Source: Pseudomonadaceae bacterium
GTDB lineage: Bacteria; Pseudomonadota; Gammaproteobacteria; Pseudomonadales; Azotimanducaceae
Direction: 5' to 3'
NCBI GenBank assembly: GCA_024743175.1
Contig: JANSXA010000001.1
Location: 434,001 to 498,000 of the forward strand
DNA: 64,000 bases
Shown here: positions 7,345 through 17,589 of the stretch, one piece after another
Numbering within the stretch: position 1 is the first letter of the stretch
How the letters are laid out: every line of letters starts with the position of its first letter
Made by a program: the position numbers and the translations under genes
Notes under the pieces: generated by a model
Databases searched by the model: none
What the model was told of the DNA's origin: nothing
Seen by the model: only the letters and a program-made list of their open reading frames with translations

Positions 7345-10300
7345 TTAAGCCAGCCCGACACGCTGTTCTTCAGCCCTTAATGTCGCATCGACGCGCTTGC
7401 TTGAGACCTTCCAGCGCTCGCCCAAAAAGCTATGGTCCAGTGGATGATCGGACACTTTCTGCCTGCTTATGGATTCCGCAAACAGCTGCAGACGCAGCTC
7501 TTCCAGATAGAATTTCAATGCCTCCATTCGCTCGGGAATGGCTAACTCCGCCTCCTGCAAGGCTTCAAACCGTTGTAGAAGCGGCCGTATCTCGTTGATT
7601 AGTTTGAGGTCTTTCGGGACATGGCCCGGTAAGGTCTCAATCCTTCGAGTAATCCCCGCAAGGTATCTGGGTAGCTGCAGCAGATAGTCATATGGCGTTA
7701 TCGCAAGAACATCTCTTGGCACAAGGGCTGCCAGCTGAGCCTGGATATCCGCAACACTTGCCTCGTATGCTTTGGATGACAGCCCTTCAAGTTGACGGGT
7801 GATTTCGAAGCGCCGCGCCAGAATATACGCAAATTGTCCGACAACCTTATCAAACATGTCACCCAACCGACCCTTATTAGCGGTCAGCGTTGCGGAGAGT
7901 TCGGTATCATTTACCGGCAGCGGTCGCCCTTCAAAAAAACAATACCAGAGCGTATTCAGCAGCAATTCGTCTTTCAGTTCCTGAGCGTTACCCAGTGGTG
8001 CAAAATGCAGACCGATCTGCTTGTGCTTATCCAGTTCACGCCGGAAGTAGCTGCCTACTTTGCCGAGTTTAGATAAAGCAAGGCGGCACAGACCTCGTCG
8101 ATGTGCATTGTCACGCGCCTGTTCGTCATCAAACAGGCGAAGGTCAACACTTTCACCGCGATCAACCAGACCCGGATATTTGATGACCGGCGCAGCATTA
8201 CGACCGATGATTTTGTGTTCAGCCAGATAGCCGTCCGGCAACGTATCTATATTCTGCAACTCTGCTTGGGCGATATTTGCTGCGCCCGATGTCGCACTCG
8301 TTGCGCTGAACTTTTCTTTCAGCTCGCGAATGTCACGCCCCTGCCCCAACAGCTTACCGTTTTCATCCAATATCCGAACGTTCGCCAACAGATGAGTCGC
8401 CACGCGCTCACGATGCCAGTCCGATTCTACAACCTCCAGGCTGAATCTGTCTTTCAACAATCTGGCCAACGCCGCAAGTAATCGGCCTTTGCGAAAGTGC
8501 TCTGGCGCGGTCAGCCATTGACTCAACTCCTCTACGGTATCCGGCAATGGCACAAGATTGCGGCGCTTGGATTTAGGCAGACTCCGCAACCACTGATCGA
8601 CCACGTTAGGCAGGAAACCGGGCACTGACCATTCAAAAGGTTCAGCACCCACGCCTGCCAGAAGACCAACAGGAACGTCTACGTTCACGCCGTCGTCAAT
8701 TTCCCCCGGCGCAAATCTGTAGTGCACGGCAAACTGAAATGAGTTGATGCTGACCTCGTTTGGAAACAGATCTACGGTAAGACCGGCATCGTGTTGCTGA
8801 AGCAGATCTTCTGCGCTTAGCATCAGGCTCTCATGACGCTCTCCCGAACTACGCTTCAGCCATCGATTGAGATCAGTCAGAGACACCATGGTGGTTGGCA
8901 ATCGATCGGCGTAAAAAGCATAGATTTCATCTTCACTGACCAGCAGGTCGCGACGGCGACCTTTTGCTTCAAGTTCTTCTATCTGCGCAACTTCACGAAG
9001 ATTGTGCACCAGGAAATCCGGCTTATGCTTGATACCCCCCTGCACTAAACCTTCACGGATAAAAAGGTCTCGAGCGTGTGCAGCGTCAATGGGTGCAAAC
9101 CTGACTTCCTTTCGCTCCGCGAGCAGCAGACCATAAAGACTGACCCGTTTATAAGCCATGGCTTCGCCACGACGAATACTCCAGAAGGGTTCGCTGTATT
9201 GCGTCTTCAGCAGGTGCTCACCCTGGCGTTCTATCCAGGCCGGTTCCACTGACGCTACCTGACGCGCGTAGATACGGGACGTCTCTGCAATTTCTCCAGC
9301 AACAATCCATTTGGGTGTCCGCTTTGCCAGCGAAGAGCCTGGGAATATGCGTAACTTCAGATTACGCGCACCCAGGTAAACACCGCGCTCGTCATGCTGT
9401 CCGATTAAACTCAGGCTGCCTGCCAGTATCGATTCGTGTATCGCCTGATAGTGTGCAGGTGTTGAATTCTCAGACAAACCGATCTCTCGCGCACTTAGGC
9501 GCAACTGGCGATGCAACTCGCGCCATTCACGGACGCGCGCAACATTCAGGAACTGCTTGCGTAATAATTTTTCAAAACGCCCCCTTGTCAGTTGCTGACG
9601 CTGCTCTTCTAACCACTGCCACAACACGACCAATGACATGAAATCGCTACGCTCATCTGCAAAGGCTGCGTGCGCCTGATCCGCAGCCTGCGCTTTGTTC
9701 AATGGACGTTCACGTGGGTCCTGAGCGGCGAGCGCAGACACAATGCTCAACACTTCCCGCAACGCACCTTGCTGCCCTGCGGCCAGCAGCATTCGAGCTA
9801 ACCGCGGATCCAGAGGCATACGCGCCATCTGCTGTCCCAGCTTGGTCAGCTTGCCGAACTCGAGCGCCTGCAGCTCTTCTAACAGGCGCGTGGCGTCTTT
9901 TATGGCTCGACCATCGGGCAAATCAATAAACGGGAACTTGCTGATATCACCCAGCTTGAAGGCCAGCATCTGCAGAACCACTGAAGCTAGGTTTACTCGA
10001 TGTATCTCAGCGTCGCTGAATTCCGGACGCGACAGGTAGTCCTGTTGAGCATAAAGGCGATAACAGATACCTGGTGCAATTCTCCCGCACCGGCCTTTAC
10101 GCTGATCCGCGCTCGCTTGAGAAATGGGTTCAATGGGTAATCGCTGCAGTTTAGATCGGTAGCTGTATCGATTTATACGAGCAAAGCCCGGGTCAATGAC
10201 ATAGCCAATATTTGGCACCGTCAATGATGTCTCAGCGACGTTGGTTGACAGTACAACACGCCGTTTATGACCGCCCGGCTCAAATATTTTCTTCTGTTCC

Positions 10301-11271
10301 GCAAACGATAAGCGAGCATACAGAGGTAAAACCTCCAGCTGATCCTTAAACGTCTGGCGCAATAGTTTTGCAGCCTCAAAAATTTCGCGCTCGCCGGCAA
10401 AGAAAACCAGAACGTCACGCGCCTGAGAGGATCCATGGCGCTCGATGTCACGAAGCACCTGCACAATCGATTCATTGGTGTCCTGGGCTTCCTGATCAGC
10501 TTCCAGATACCGCACTTCCACCGGAAAGGTTCGGCCGCTTACTGATACCACTGGAGCGTCATCGAAGAACTTTGAGAACCGCTGCACGTCAATGGTCGCG
10601 CTGGTGACAATCACTTTAAGATCTTTGCGCTTGCGTAACAGACGTTTCAAATAACCTAACAGAAAGTCTATGTTGAGACTGCGTTCATGGGCTTCATCTA
10701 TAATCACAACATCGTAAGCATCAAGAAAACGGTCGCTGCGGATTTCAGTCAACAGCAAACCATCGGTCATTACTTTCAACAGCGTCTGCTCACTGACCTG
10801 ATCTGCAAATCTGACGGCATAACCCACCTGGTTGCCCAGATCAGCCTGAGTTTCTTCTGAAATACGTTTTGCCACGGTGCGGGCTGCCAGCCGCCTGGGT
10901 TGTGTATGGGCGATCATGCCACCTACGCCAAAACCCAGCTGCATACATATCTTAGGTAGCTGTGTGGTCTTACCTGAACCTGTTTCACCCGCAACCACAA
11001 CGACCTGGTGATCGTGCAGCAGGGTTCGGATTTCGTCAGCGTGATCTGCTACAGGTAGATTTTCAGCAACGGTGAGGTTCAGGCCGGCGCGTGCTTCATG
11101 ACGTTGTTTACGGATAGCTTCAGAACGGGCTACCGCCGCAGATCGACGCTGAAGATCCTGCTCACGCCGCAGCGAAAAGTAATCCCGGCGCATAACTTGC
11201 GCACGCGGTACATCGTCAGCAAGAGGACGAGGACCGGATGAACCAGAGGTTTTCTTTTGGCGCGAGGACAT
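7345..11271 (-). CDS. hrpA: ATP-dependent DEAH-box RNA helicase HrpA
   Basis: At 1308 residues this matches full-length HrpA. Walker A is GETGSGKTT (95-103), motif II is DEAH (192-195), motif III is SAT (224-226), and the motif VI-like stretch QRKGRCGRIAPG follows. The helicase-associated domains and the long HrpA-specific C-terminal half (ending DHSFLGERWKVSSKR) are present. In E. coli HrpA acts on mRNA processing and resolves stalled ribosomes. It is transcribed alone; upstream, 60 bp separate it from the VWA gene. Confidence 0.96.
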   Translation of the reverse strand: MSSRQKKTSGSSGPRPLADDVPRAQVMRRDYFSLRREQDLQRRSAAVARSEAIRKQRHEARAGLNLTVAENLPVADHADEIRTLLHDHQVVVVAGETGSGKTTQLPKICMQLGFGVGGMIAHTQPRRLAARTVAKRISEETQADLGNQVGYAVRFADQVSEQTLLKVMTDGLLLTEIRSDRFLDAYDVVIIDEAHERSLNIDFLLGYLKRLLRKRKDLKVIVTSATIDVQRFSKFFDDAPVVSVSGRTFPVEVRYLEADQEAQDTNESIVQVLRDIERHGSSQARDVLVFFAGEREIFEAAKLLRQTFKDQLEVLPLYARLSFAEQKKIFEPGGHKRRVVLSTNVAETSLTVPNIGYVIDPGFARINRYSYRSKLQRLPIEPISQASADQRKGRCGRIAPGICYRLYAQQDYLSRPEFSDAEIHRVNLASVVLQMLAFKLGDISKFPFIDLPDGRAIKDATRLLEELQALEFGKLTKLGQQMARMPLDPRLARMLLAAGQQGALREVLSIVSALAAQDPRERPLNKAQAADQAHAAFADERSDFMSLVVLWQWLEEQRQQLTRGRFEKLLRKQFLNVARVREWRELHRQLRLSAREIGLSENSTPAHYQAIHESILAGSLSLIGQHDERGVYLGARNLKLRIFPGSSLAKRTPKWIVAGEIAETSRIYARQVASVEPAWIERQGEHLLKTQYSEPFWSIRRGEAMAYKRVSLYGLLLAERKEVRFAPIDAAHARDLFIREGLVQGGIKHKPDFLVHNLREVAQIEELEAKGRRRDLLVSEDEIYAFYADRLPTTMVSLTDLNRWLKRSSGERHESLMLSAEDLLQQHDAGLTVDLFPNEVSINSFQFAVHYRFAPGEIDDGVNVDVPVGLLAGVGAEPFEWSVPGFLPNVVDQWLRSLPKSKRRNLVPLPDTVEELSQWLTAPEHFRKGRLLAALARLLKDRFSLEVVESDWHRERVATHLLANVRILDENGKLLGQGRDIRELKEKFSATSATSGAANIAQAELQNIDTLPDGYLAEHKIIGRNAAPVIKYPGLVDRGESVDLRLFDDEQARDNAHRRGLCRLALSKLGKVGSYFRRELDKHKQIGLHFAPLGNAQELKDELLLNTLWYCFFEGRPLPVNDTELSATLTANKGRLGDMFDKVVGQFAYILARRFEITRQLEGLSSKAYEASVADIQAQLAALVPRDVLAITPYDYLLQLPRYLAGITRRIETLPGHVPKDLKLINEIRPLLQRFEALQEAELAIPERMEALKFYLEELRLQLFAESISRQKVSDHPLDHSFLGERWKVSSKRVDATLRAEEQRVGLA

Positions 11272-11331
11272 GGTGCTTCGCGAGCTATAACCTTGCGTAA
11301 GGGCAACGGCAGAGCGTTGCCGATTAAGATC

Positions 11332-12498
11332 CTACTTGGACAGTTCGCTCATACCCTCTTCCAGCCCACGAACTGTTAAGGGGAACATTTTACCGTCAAC
11401 CAGGTTCTGGGTCATGGTCACCGAGGAAGAATACTCCCAGGTTTCCTGTGGCGTAGGATTTAACCAGATAAGCTTGTCATAGATGTTACCCAGGCGTTCC
11501 ATCCACGCAGCGCCGGGCTCTTCATTCCAATGTTCGACACTACCACCCGCGTGAGTTATCTCATAAGGCGCCATGGTGGCATCACCCACAAATACAACTT
11601 TATAGTCGTGCGAGTACTTGTTGAGAACTTCCCAGGTAGGAATACGTTCACTCATGCGACGGCGGTTATCTTTCCACACCGACTCATAGATGAAGTTGTG
11701 AAAGTAGAAACTTTCGAGATGTTTGAACTCAGTTCTTGTGGCCGAAAAAAGCTCTTCGCAGATTTTCACATGGGCATCCATGGATCCGCCAATGTCGAGG
11801 AACAACAGTACTTTGACTGTGTTCTTGCGCAGGGGCTGCATCTTGATATCCAACATACCACCGTTGTGGGCAGTCGACTTTATGGTCCCGGACATGTCCA
11901 GTTCTTCTTCGGTGCCTGAACGTGCAAATTTGCGTAACCGGCGTAATGCCATTTTGATATTACGCGTGCCCAGTTCTACCGAGTCATCAAGGTTTTTGTA
12001 CTGACGGTCATCCCAGACTTTTTTGGCTTTCTTCTTTTTACCTTTACCTTTGCCGCCTGGGCCATTCTTGCCCTCTTTGTCAGCATCACCTTCTTCACCT
12101 TCTTCGCCGTCTTTGCCTTGTTGCGCTTCTTTTTCTGCAGCCTCTTTGGCTTCTTTGAAGGCCTCGATCAGTTTTTCCAGGCCACCGAGGCCTTCTATCT
12201 GCTCGAGTTCTTCCTTGGTCAGGGATTGCTCGAATTCGCGGCGCAGCCACTCATCTGGAATCAGCGATTCAAGCAATCCGTGCAGATCTTCCAGGCCTTT
12301 GAAATAGGCGCTGAAGGCACGGTCAAACTTATCGTAATTCTTCTCGTCTTTGACCAGTGCCGTGCGGCTGAGCAGGTAAAAATCGTCAACGTTGGCATAC
12401 ACCAGTTGATGTTTAAGACCATTCAGTAAGTCCAGAAGCTCACGGATGGTGACCGGAACTTTGTACTTTCTCAGTGTTAAGAAGAAATTGATGAGCAC
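11332..12498 (-). CDS. VWA-domain protein (COG3825/CoxE-like), partner of MoxR
   Basis: This 388-residue cytoplasmic protein has an N-terminal helical region, a highly charged Glu/Lys/Gly linker (about 110-160), and a C-terminal von Willebrand A domain whose MIDAS is DIGGSMD (235-241). The DxGxS form replaces the second MIDAS residue (normally Ser) with Gly, which is usual in this subfamily as I recall it. It begins 3 nt after the MoxR gene. Such MoxR/VWA pairs work as chaperone or metal-insertion systems; the client here is unknown. Confidence 0.9.
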   Translation of the reverse strand: MLINFFLTLRKYKVPVTIRELLDLLNGLKHQLVYANVDDFYLLSRTALVKDEKNYDKFDRAFSAYFKGLEDLHGLLESLIPDEWLRREFEQSLTKEELEQIEGLGGLEKLIEAFKEAKEAAEKEAQQGKDGEEGEEGDADKEGKNGPGGKGKGKKKKAKKVWDDRQYKNLDDSVELGTRNIKMALRRLRKFARSGTEEELDMSGTIKSTAHNGGMLDIKMQPLRKNTVKVLLFLDIGGSMDAHVKICEELFSATRTEFKHLESFYFHNFIYESVWKDNRRRMSERIPTWEVLNKYSHDYKVVFVGDATMAPYEITHAGGSVEHWNEEPGAAWMERLGNIYDKLIWLNPTPQETWEYSSSVTMTQNLVDGKMFPLTVRGLEEGMSELSK

Positions 12499-12501
12499 AG
12501 T

Positions 12502-13350
12502 TTACCCTCGGCTGTCTCTTCGGTTCATGAACGCAAGGCGCTCCAGTAGATGCACGTCCTGTTCGTTCTTAACAAGTGCGCCGTACAACGGTGGAATCGC
12601 TTTGCTGGCATCGCGATTGGTCAGAATCTCGTCAGGAATATCGTCAGCCATCAGCAGTTTCAGCCAGTCGATAAGCTCTGAAGTTGAAGGTTTCTTCTTC
12701 AGACCTGGCACTTTGCGTACATCAAAGAAAATCTCCATGGCTTCTTTAACCAGGTCACCTTTGAGCGCTGGAAAATGCACATCGACAATCTGTTGCATGG
12801 TTTCCCGATCCGGGAAGTTGATGTAGTGGAAAAAACAGCGGCGCAGAAATGCGTCGGGCAACTCTTTTTCGTTGTTCGATGTGATAATCACGATGGGTCG
12901 TTGTTTGGCCTTGATGGTTTCACCCAGCTCGTAAACAAAGAACTCCATGCGATCGATTTCCTGTAACAGATCGTTAGGAAATTCGATATCCGCTTTGTCA
13001 ATTTCATCAATCAACAGCACTACACGTTCTTCTGCTTCAAAGGCTTCCCACAGCTTGCCCTTCTTTATGTAATTGCGAATGTCTTTGACGCGCTCATCAC
13101 CCAGTTGTGAGTCGCGCAGGCGGGAAACCGCGTCGTACTCATAAAGGCCATTGATTGCCTTGGTTGACGACTTGATATGCCATTCGATCAGCGGCATTTT
13201 CAGAGACTCTGCCACCTGCTCCGCCAGCATCGTTTTCCCGGTGCCAGGCTCACCCTTGATCAGGAGAGGCCGCTCAAGTTTCACAGCCGCATCCACAGCC
13301 ATGCTCAATTCGTCTGTGGAGATATACTCGTCGGTGCTTTCAAAGATCAT
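12502..13350 (-). CDS. MoxR-family AAA+ ATPase
   Basis: The 282-residue AAA+ protein has Walker A GEPGTGKT (33-40), Walker B LLIDEID (112-118), a sensor-1 region IIITSNNEKELPDAFLRRC, and a C-terminal lid. MoxR ATPases typically remodel or activate enzymes together with a VWA partner, here the gene 3 nt downstream. The gap upstream (13351-13497) has only weak inverted repeats and no gene. Confidence 0.93.
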   Translation of the reverse strand: MIFESTDEYISTDELSMAVDAAVKLERPLLIKGEPGTGKTMLAEQVAESLKMPLIEWHIKSSTKAINGLYEYDAVSRLRDSQLGDERVKDIRNYIKKGKLWEAFEAEERVVLLIDEIDKADIEFPNDLLQEIDRMEFFVYELGETIKAKQRPIVIITSNNEKELPDAFLRRCFFHYINFPDRETMQQIVDVHFPALKGDLVKEAMEIFFDVRKVPGLKKKPSTSELIDWLKLLMADDIPDEILTNRDASKAIPPLYGALVKNEQDVHLLERLAFMNRRDSRG

Positions 13351-13497
13351 TTATTAGTTTCCGCTCGATTAAGTGGGTCTATCTATGCTGGCAGAACCAG
13401 AGCAGTCGTCCGGCACTGCATACATAAAGAGAATGCAAAGCCAGGTACTTTAAAGACGCCTCTAAAGGCGCGCAAGTGTTTGCGCAAGACTAAACGG

Positions 13498-15306
13498 TCA
13501 GTCTATCGCCAACTCGAGGGGTTTAGGTTTATTCAGCCACCAGATGCCGGCGGCGAGAACGAAGTTCAACAGGCTGATGAGCGCTACAAACCACAGGGGA
13601 ATAAGCGGCAACTCAGATGCTGCTGGTACTGCTGCGGTGGGCTCTGCAGCTGATGCAGGGGTTTGCGTGGTTGTGCTGGGCTCAGCATAAGCGGTATCAG
13701 TTTCCTCCGCTAAACCCTCCGCTAAAAAGAGGTCGGGTGCGGGCATTTCGATCATTTTGCCCTGGGCATCGTAACGCAATCTGAGTCGTTCGCCGGCCAT
13801 TAAAGGCAAGCTGATGGCGTGAGGTTTAGTTTTGATGAACAGGCCGCTGCCGTCCAGATAGTTTCCAGCAGCGGAAAAAGAGACTTCCACAATGCCGTCA
13901 TTCTGATCCAGCGGGATTCGCCAGACCCCAGCGGGCAGCGCCTGACCAGGGATCAGCGAAGCGATCTGCGGCGGTTTGCGAACCATTCCGGTTGCTTTAA
14001 GCGTGGCATAATCCACTTCAGGATGAGAAAACTGGAACCAGGCAGTCGCCTGCCCGTTTTCATCTGCAAGAATATCCACCAGCATCGGATTGGCCACGGT
14101 GAAAGGCATTAAAAACCGCCGTTTGAAGGTGGGTGCAACTATTTCAACCTCCAACTCGTGAAATCCATCATCTAACGTCACAAAGTGCGCTACATACTGC
14201 GTATCAACCCGCTCTACCGGCAATGGACTGCGGTCCGCACCTGAATGCACCCACGCTCTGACCTGTAAGAGGTCCAGAAAACTCGGCAGAGAGATCAATT
14301 GATCGCCGTCAAAAAGGGAAATGGTTGCTTTGCTTTCATCTGTGGGCACAACCGTTGCGTCGATGCCGTCAATCTTCACGCCTAACTCGCCAAACACCGC
14401 CAGCTGATCCGGTACTTTGCCTTTTAATGTCCACCAGCCTGGCAAGGGGTCCTCGATTGTCAGCATCTCGAAGCTTTGATCTAGCAGCCAGCGGCCACCT
14501 GTGAGCGCGGCGTTGCGGCTGTACGTCTGTCCATCCGGTAACTCTATACGCGGATCCGCAGACAGCTCTGGTGCACCGAACCAGGTAACCGTGAGCCGAG
14601 TCGCACCTGGCGCGACCTGAAATCGTCCCGCTTCGTCAGCCTGCACAAGCGGTTGTGGCTCAACGTGAGCCAGTACATCAACCAGTGCGTCTCGCAATCC
14701 AGTGGCATCCCCTGCCACGACATGCACGCCGCCTGTGAATTCAGACAGCTGTCGCAGCAGCACATGATCACTGTGTTCAGGTTGTCCAATCGCAATGGTG
14801 TGGATTTTTCGATTCCGAGTCCGCTGTTCAGGTAACCACTGGGTCAAAATGCGCTGCCGCGCCTGTTTATCAGCGGTTTCTCCCGCACCGCTTCTGAGCA
14901 CACCGCTGCCAACCAGCACCATATGTGCAGCCTGGCTGGTATCGTGTCGCGCGGGTAGTTTTGTTGCTGCCAGAAGGGCCGCTTCAAGCTTTGCCTGGCC
15001 ACCTTCAGGTTGCAGGCTGGCAGCGTGAATACTTGCCACCTGCTTCCACAAACCATCGCTGATATCGAGTTTAGCCACTTGCCGAACGTATTGTGCATAA
15101 CTCCAGACGCCGGCATAAGCATCGTCAGGAAGAGCGCGAATGAAGTATTCAAGGGCGGTACGCCTGGCATTTGACCGGTCTGCACCATGGGTTGCCTGAC
15201 TGACATCTACGACCAATCTCAGGTCAACGGGCGCCGCAGACGCTACCGGGCCAAAAGCCAGCAACCACAGGCTGAAACAGAGTGTGTAGACGTTCAGATG
15301 TCGCAC
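13498..15306 (-). CDS. TIGR03503-type VWA membrane protein with degenerate MIDAS
   Basis: The 602-residue protein has a signal peptide (1-24, ending ASA-AP), a von Willebrand A-like domain, a long beta-rich periplasmic region, and a C-terminal membrane helix (about 572-593) with a short Lys-Pro tail inside. The MIDAS start reads VVDVSQATHG, so the DxSxS serine pair is incomplete and metal binding may be weak or lost. Family members of this type are conserved but uncharacterised. It lies upstream of the MoxR/VWA pair on the same strand, 147 bp away, which suggests but does not prove shared function. Confidence 0.82.
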   Translation of the reverse strand: MRHLNVYTLCFSLWLLAFGPVASAAPVDLRLVVDVSQATHGADRSNARRTALEYFIRALPDDAYAGVWSYAQYVRQVAKLDISDGLWKQVASIHAASLQPEGGQAKLEAALLAATKLPARHDTSQAAHMVLVGSGVLRSGAGETADKQARQRILTQWLPEQRTRNRKIHTIAIGQPEHSDHVLLRQLSEFTGGVHVVAGDATGLRDALVDVLAHVEPQPLVQADEAGRFQVAPGATRLTVTWFGAPELSADPRIELPDGQTYSRNAALTGGRWLLDQSFEMLTIEDPLPGWWTLKGKVPDQLAVFGELGVKIDGIDATVVPTDESKATISLFDGDQLISLPSFLDLLQVRAWVHSGADRSPLPVERVDTQYVAHFVTLDDGFHELEVEIVAPTFKRRFLMPFTVANPMLVDILADENGQATAWFQFSHPEVDYATLKATGMVRKPPQIASLIPGQALPAGVWRIPLDQNDGIVEVSFSAAGNYLDGSGLFIKTKPHAISLPLMAGERLRLRYDAQGKMIEMPAPDLFLAEGLAEETDTAYAEPSTTTQTPASAAEPTAAVPAASELPLIPLWFVALISLLNFVLAAGIWWLNKPKPLELAID

Positions 15307-15366
15307 GGACCTAACTGCGCTGTTTTATCAGATAAAGTCTAGCAGCGTCAGGTAGTTTTGCCGGAA

Positions 15367-15741
15367 TCAGCCTGGATCGGGCTCCGCCCCCCCTTCTGAC
15401 GCATCTGCAGCGACCGGCGCAAATCGGCGAAACAGAAAGTGGGCAAAAAACGACAGGCCCAACGCCACCACAAAACCGATGAGCAGGTTTCGTATGCTGC
15501 CTTGTGGCTGCCCATCGGTTTGAAAAAATGTCTCAAAAATCAATACGATAAACGCAGGTGCTAATTCTGTTTCATAGTTTGGTACCGGCGCGGGTACCAA
15601 AAAGAAAGCGATCAGCAGTGTCACAATCGATGTCCGTAATAAGCCGCCAATCTGGTGGCGCGCAAAAGTCACCCACATCGCAGCAGCGCCCAGCAGTGTT
15701 GCGGCGCCAATAATGGTCCAAGCAATGCTCTGTCCACTCAT
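15367..15741 (-). CDS. Small multi-pass membrane protein, unknown function
   Basis: This is a 124-residue hydrophobic protein with about four membrane segments (SIAWTIIGAATLLG, SIVTLLIAFFLVPAP, FIVLIFETFF, LLIGFVVALGLSFFAHFLF) and an acidic, Ala/Gly-rich tail. The ATG at 15741 is chosen because GAGAGGG lies upstream; a TTG eight codons earlier would overlap ycgN. It follows ycgN by 13 nt and is probably the last gene of the rnd-ycgL-ycgN group. I do not recognise the family. Confidence 0.75.
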   Translation of the reverse strand: MSGQSIAWTIIGAATLLGAAAMWVTFARHQIGGLLRTSIVTLLIAFFLVPAPVPNYETELAPAFIVLIFETFFQTDGQPQGSIRNLLIGFVVALGLSFFAHFLFRRFAPVAADASEGGAEPDPG

Positions 15742-15754
15742 CTCACACCCTCTC

Positions 15755-16204
15755 TCAACGCTCAACCCAGGTCACAATCATGTCTTCCTGCTCGTCTTCA
15801 TGCACACTGGATTCTGGTACAACGCGACCGTGAACTGAAATACCTGCCTCGACGACGGTCTCAGCACGTCCAGAGACCAGTGGATGCCACCAGGCCAGCT
15901 CCCGACCTTCAGCCAGCGTCCGATACGCACAGCTCTTTGGCAGCCAATGAAACTCCGAGGCGCGCTCCGGCGTCAACACAACACAATCGGGTACTAATTG
16001 GTGACGCTGAGGGTAGCGGGTACATCTGCAGGTGTCTTCATCCAAGAGATCACACACAAGCGCGGTATAAAACACTTCATCGGTATCTTCATCTTCAAGT
16101 TTAATCATGCAGCAGCGAGCGCAGCCGTCACACAACGACTCCCACTGCGCGTCTGTCATGTCTGACAGTGGCCGCGTGCGCCAGAATGGCTCCTGTTCAG
16201 GCAT
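15755..16204 (-). CDS. ycgN: YcgN (UPF0260) cysteine-cluster protein
   Basis: This 149-residue protein of the YkgJ/YcgN cysteine-cluster family opens with the family pattern PFWRTRPLSDMTDAQWESLC. The cluster cysteines C25, C28, C31, C32, C51, C59, C61 and C74 probably bind zinc or an iron-sulphur centre; function is unknown. The start at 16204 matches the family N-terminus and overlaps the ycgL stop by 8 nt (ATGCCTGA); a frame extension upstream to 16318 has no family similarity. Confidence 0.92.
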   Translation of the reverse strand: MPEQEPFWRTRPLSDMTDAQWESLCDGCARCCMIKLEDEDTDEVFYTALVCDLLDEDTCRCTRYPQRHQLVPDCVVLTPERASEFHWLPKSCAYRTLAEGRELAWWHPLVSGRAETVVEAGISVHGRVVPESSVHEDEQEDMIVTWVER

Positions 16205-16493
16205 TTTTATACTCCGGTGCAGGCGGCGGCAGCTGCAGGAAAAACCCCTGATCGTGCAACGCGGCCAGGACGGATCTAGCGTCAACCTGAGCCAGCTTCC
16301 TATCCTCATGCAACTCAAATGTTAAGAACAGAGCCGCATCACCAAATTGCGCAACAAAGGCTTCCGGCAGGCTTTCGTAAGTCTGATCTGCAGGCAGATA
16401 GACATAGGTCTGATTTTTTTTCGAACTGCGGTAAACGCTGACCTCCATCGAGGCGAAGTGCTTCCCGAGAGACGGGGATTGCAGATCAGTCAT
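16197..16493 (-). CDS. ycgL: YcgL-domain protein
   Basis: The 98-residue protein shows the YcgL signature, SVYRSSKKNQTYVYL near the start and QGFFLQLPPP near the end. YcgL is a small conserved gammaproteobacterial protein of unknown function. It overlaps the rnd 3' end by 8 nt and ycgN by 8 nt, so the three are co-translated. An internal ATG at residue 16 (MEVSVYR) is nearer to the usual family start and could be the real one. Confidence 0.92.
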   Translation of the reverse strand: MTDLQSPSLGKHFASMEVSVYRSSKKNQTYVYLPADQTYESLPEAFVAQFGDAALFLTFELHEDRKLAQVDARSVLAALHDQGFFLQLPPPAPEYKNA

Positions 16494-17589
16494 CTTCTAA
16501 CGCCTCGCTGCCACCTTGCAGCCGATGCAGAAATTTAGTTGCCAGCAGTTCGCCGCGCCAGGCCTGGTAAGGTTCGGATAACTCCTCGTGCGCAAGATAA
16601 TGCCGCAAACAGGTTTCCAGATCGCGTTTGCGCGCCAGCAATTCCGGGGCCAGCTGCATGTCTTCAACGACGTCCAGCGCAGTTGCTCGCAGTTCCTTCA
16701 CCTGCGCGTTCTGTGCAGCGGTGAGTGGTCGCGGCAAAGCAGCGGGTAAATCCTCATCTTTAGCCATTGCGTGGTGGTTTATCAGCTGCTCCGCGTAGCG
16801 ATTTGCCACACCTCGCGGTAGCGCGTCAAACACATGTTGTTTAGACAGCGCCTCAATTCGAGCAAAACCCAATAGATGTTCATCCCAAATCACCCGGTTA
16901 CGGGGCACGTTTTCCTGCCGCGCGGTACGTTCCCGCCAGCTGCAGAGCACTTTCAGCGCAGCCAGCTGAGGCCGCGAAAGCTGCCAGGCTTTTTTCACAT
17001 TGCGAAAATAGTCATCCGGTGCAACCGGATCATAGACACCGCGCTCCTGCATATCGTGCTGGTACCAATGAACGCGGCCGTGCTGCTGCAACGCATTATG
17101 CAGATGCTGATAGACGTCACCAAGATAAAGCACGTCATCGATGGCATATTTAATTTGATCGTCGCTCAGAGGACGACGCAGCCAGTTCGAGCGCGTCTGA
17201 TGTTTTTCAAGTGTGACACCCAGCGTACGTTCTACCAAAGCCCCATAACTCAGGGAATAGTCTGTCGAAACAAACGCGTTAGCCAATTGTGTATCAAACA
17301 CATTTGCAGGCATCAAACCAAGATGATGATGCAGTAATTCCAGATCTTCCTGGCAAGCGTGCATCACGATGACCGAGTCTGGATCAGTAAGATATTCAGC
17401 CATAGGCTGCCAGTCCGTGATTGCCAACGGATCAATTAAGTAAATGAGGCCGGCACTGGCCACCTGATAGAGACCCGGCAGCGGGTAATAAGTATCCGTG
17501 CGGATAAACTCTGTATCCAGGGCTATATGATCATCCCACGCAGCCACCACCCGGGAGAGGTGCTGATTGTCAGAAACCCACTCAAACAA
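16486..17589 (-). CDS. rnd: Ribonuclease D
   Basis: This 3'-5' exoribonuclease matures the 3' ends of tRNA and other stable RNAs. The DEDDy catalytic set is complete: D25 and E27 (LDTEF), D82 (QEDLELL), Y148 and D152 (YAIDDVLYL). An HRDC domain follows ([14 protein letters not shown] region) with a second HRDC-like C-terminal part; the length of 367 is typical. It overlaps recR upstream by 8 nt and ycgL downstream by 8 nt. Confidence 0.96.
   Translation of the reverse strand: MFEWVSDNQHLSRVVAAWDDHIALDTEFIRTDTYYPLPGLYQVASAGLIYLIDPLAITDWQPMAEYLTDPDSVIVMHACQEDLELLHHHLGLMPANVFDTQLANAFVSTDYSLSYGALVERTLGVTLEKHQTRSNWLRRPLSDDQIKYAIDDVLYLGDVYQHLHNALQQHGRVHWYQHDMQERGVYDPVAPDDYFRNVKKAWQLSRPQLAALKVLCSWRERTARQENVPRNRVIWDEHLLGFARIEALSKQHVFDALPRGVANRYAEQLINHHAMAKDEDLPAALPRPLTAAQNAQVKELRATALDVVEDMQLAPELLARKRDLETCLRHYLAHEELSEPYQAWRGELLATKFLHRLQGGSEALEDD

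Noticed and set aside
13457..13484. Small inverted repeats after the membrane VWA gene, as a terminator
   Set aside because: Stems are only 4-6 bp and no T run follows on either strand.
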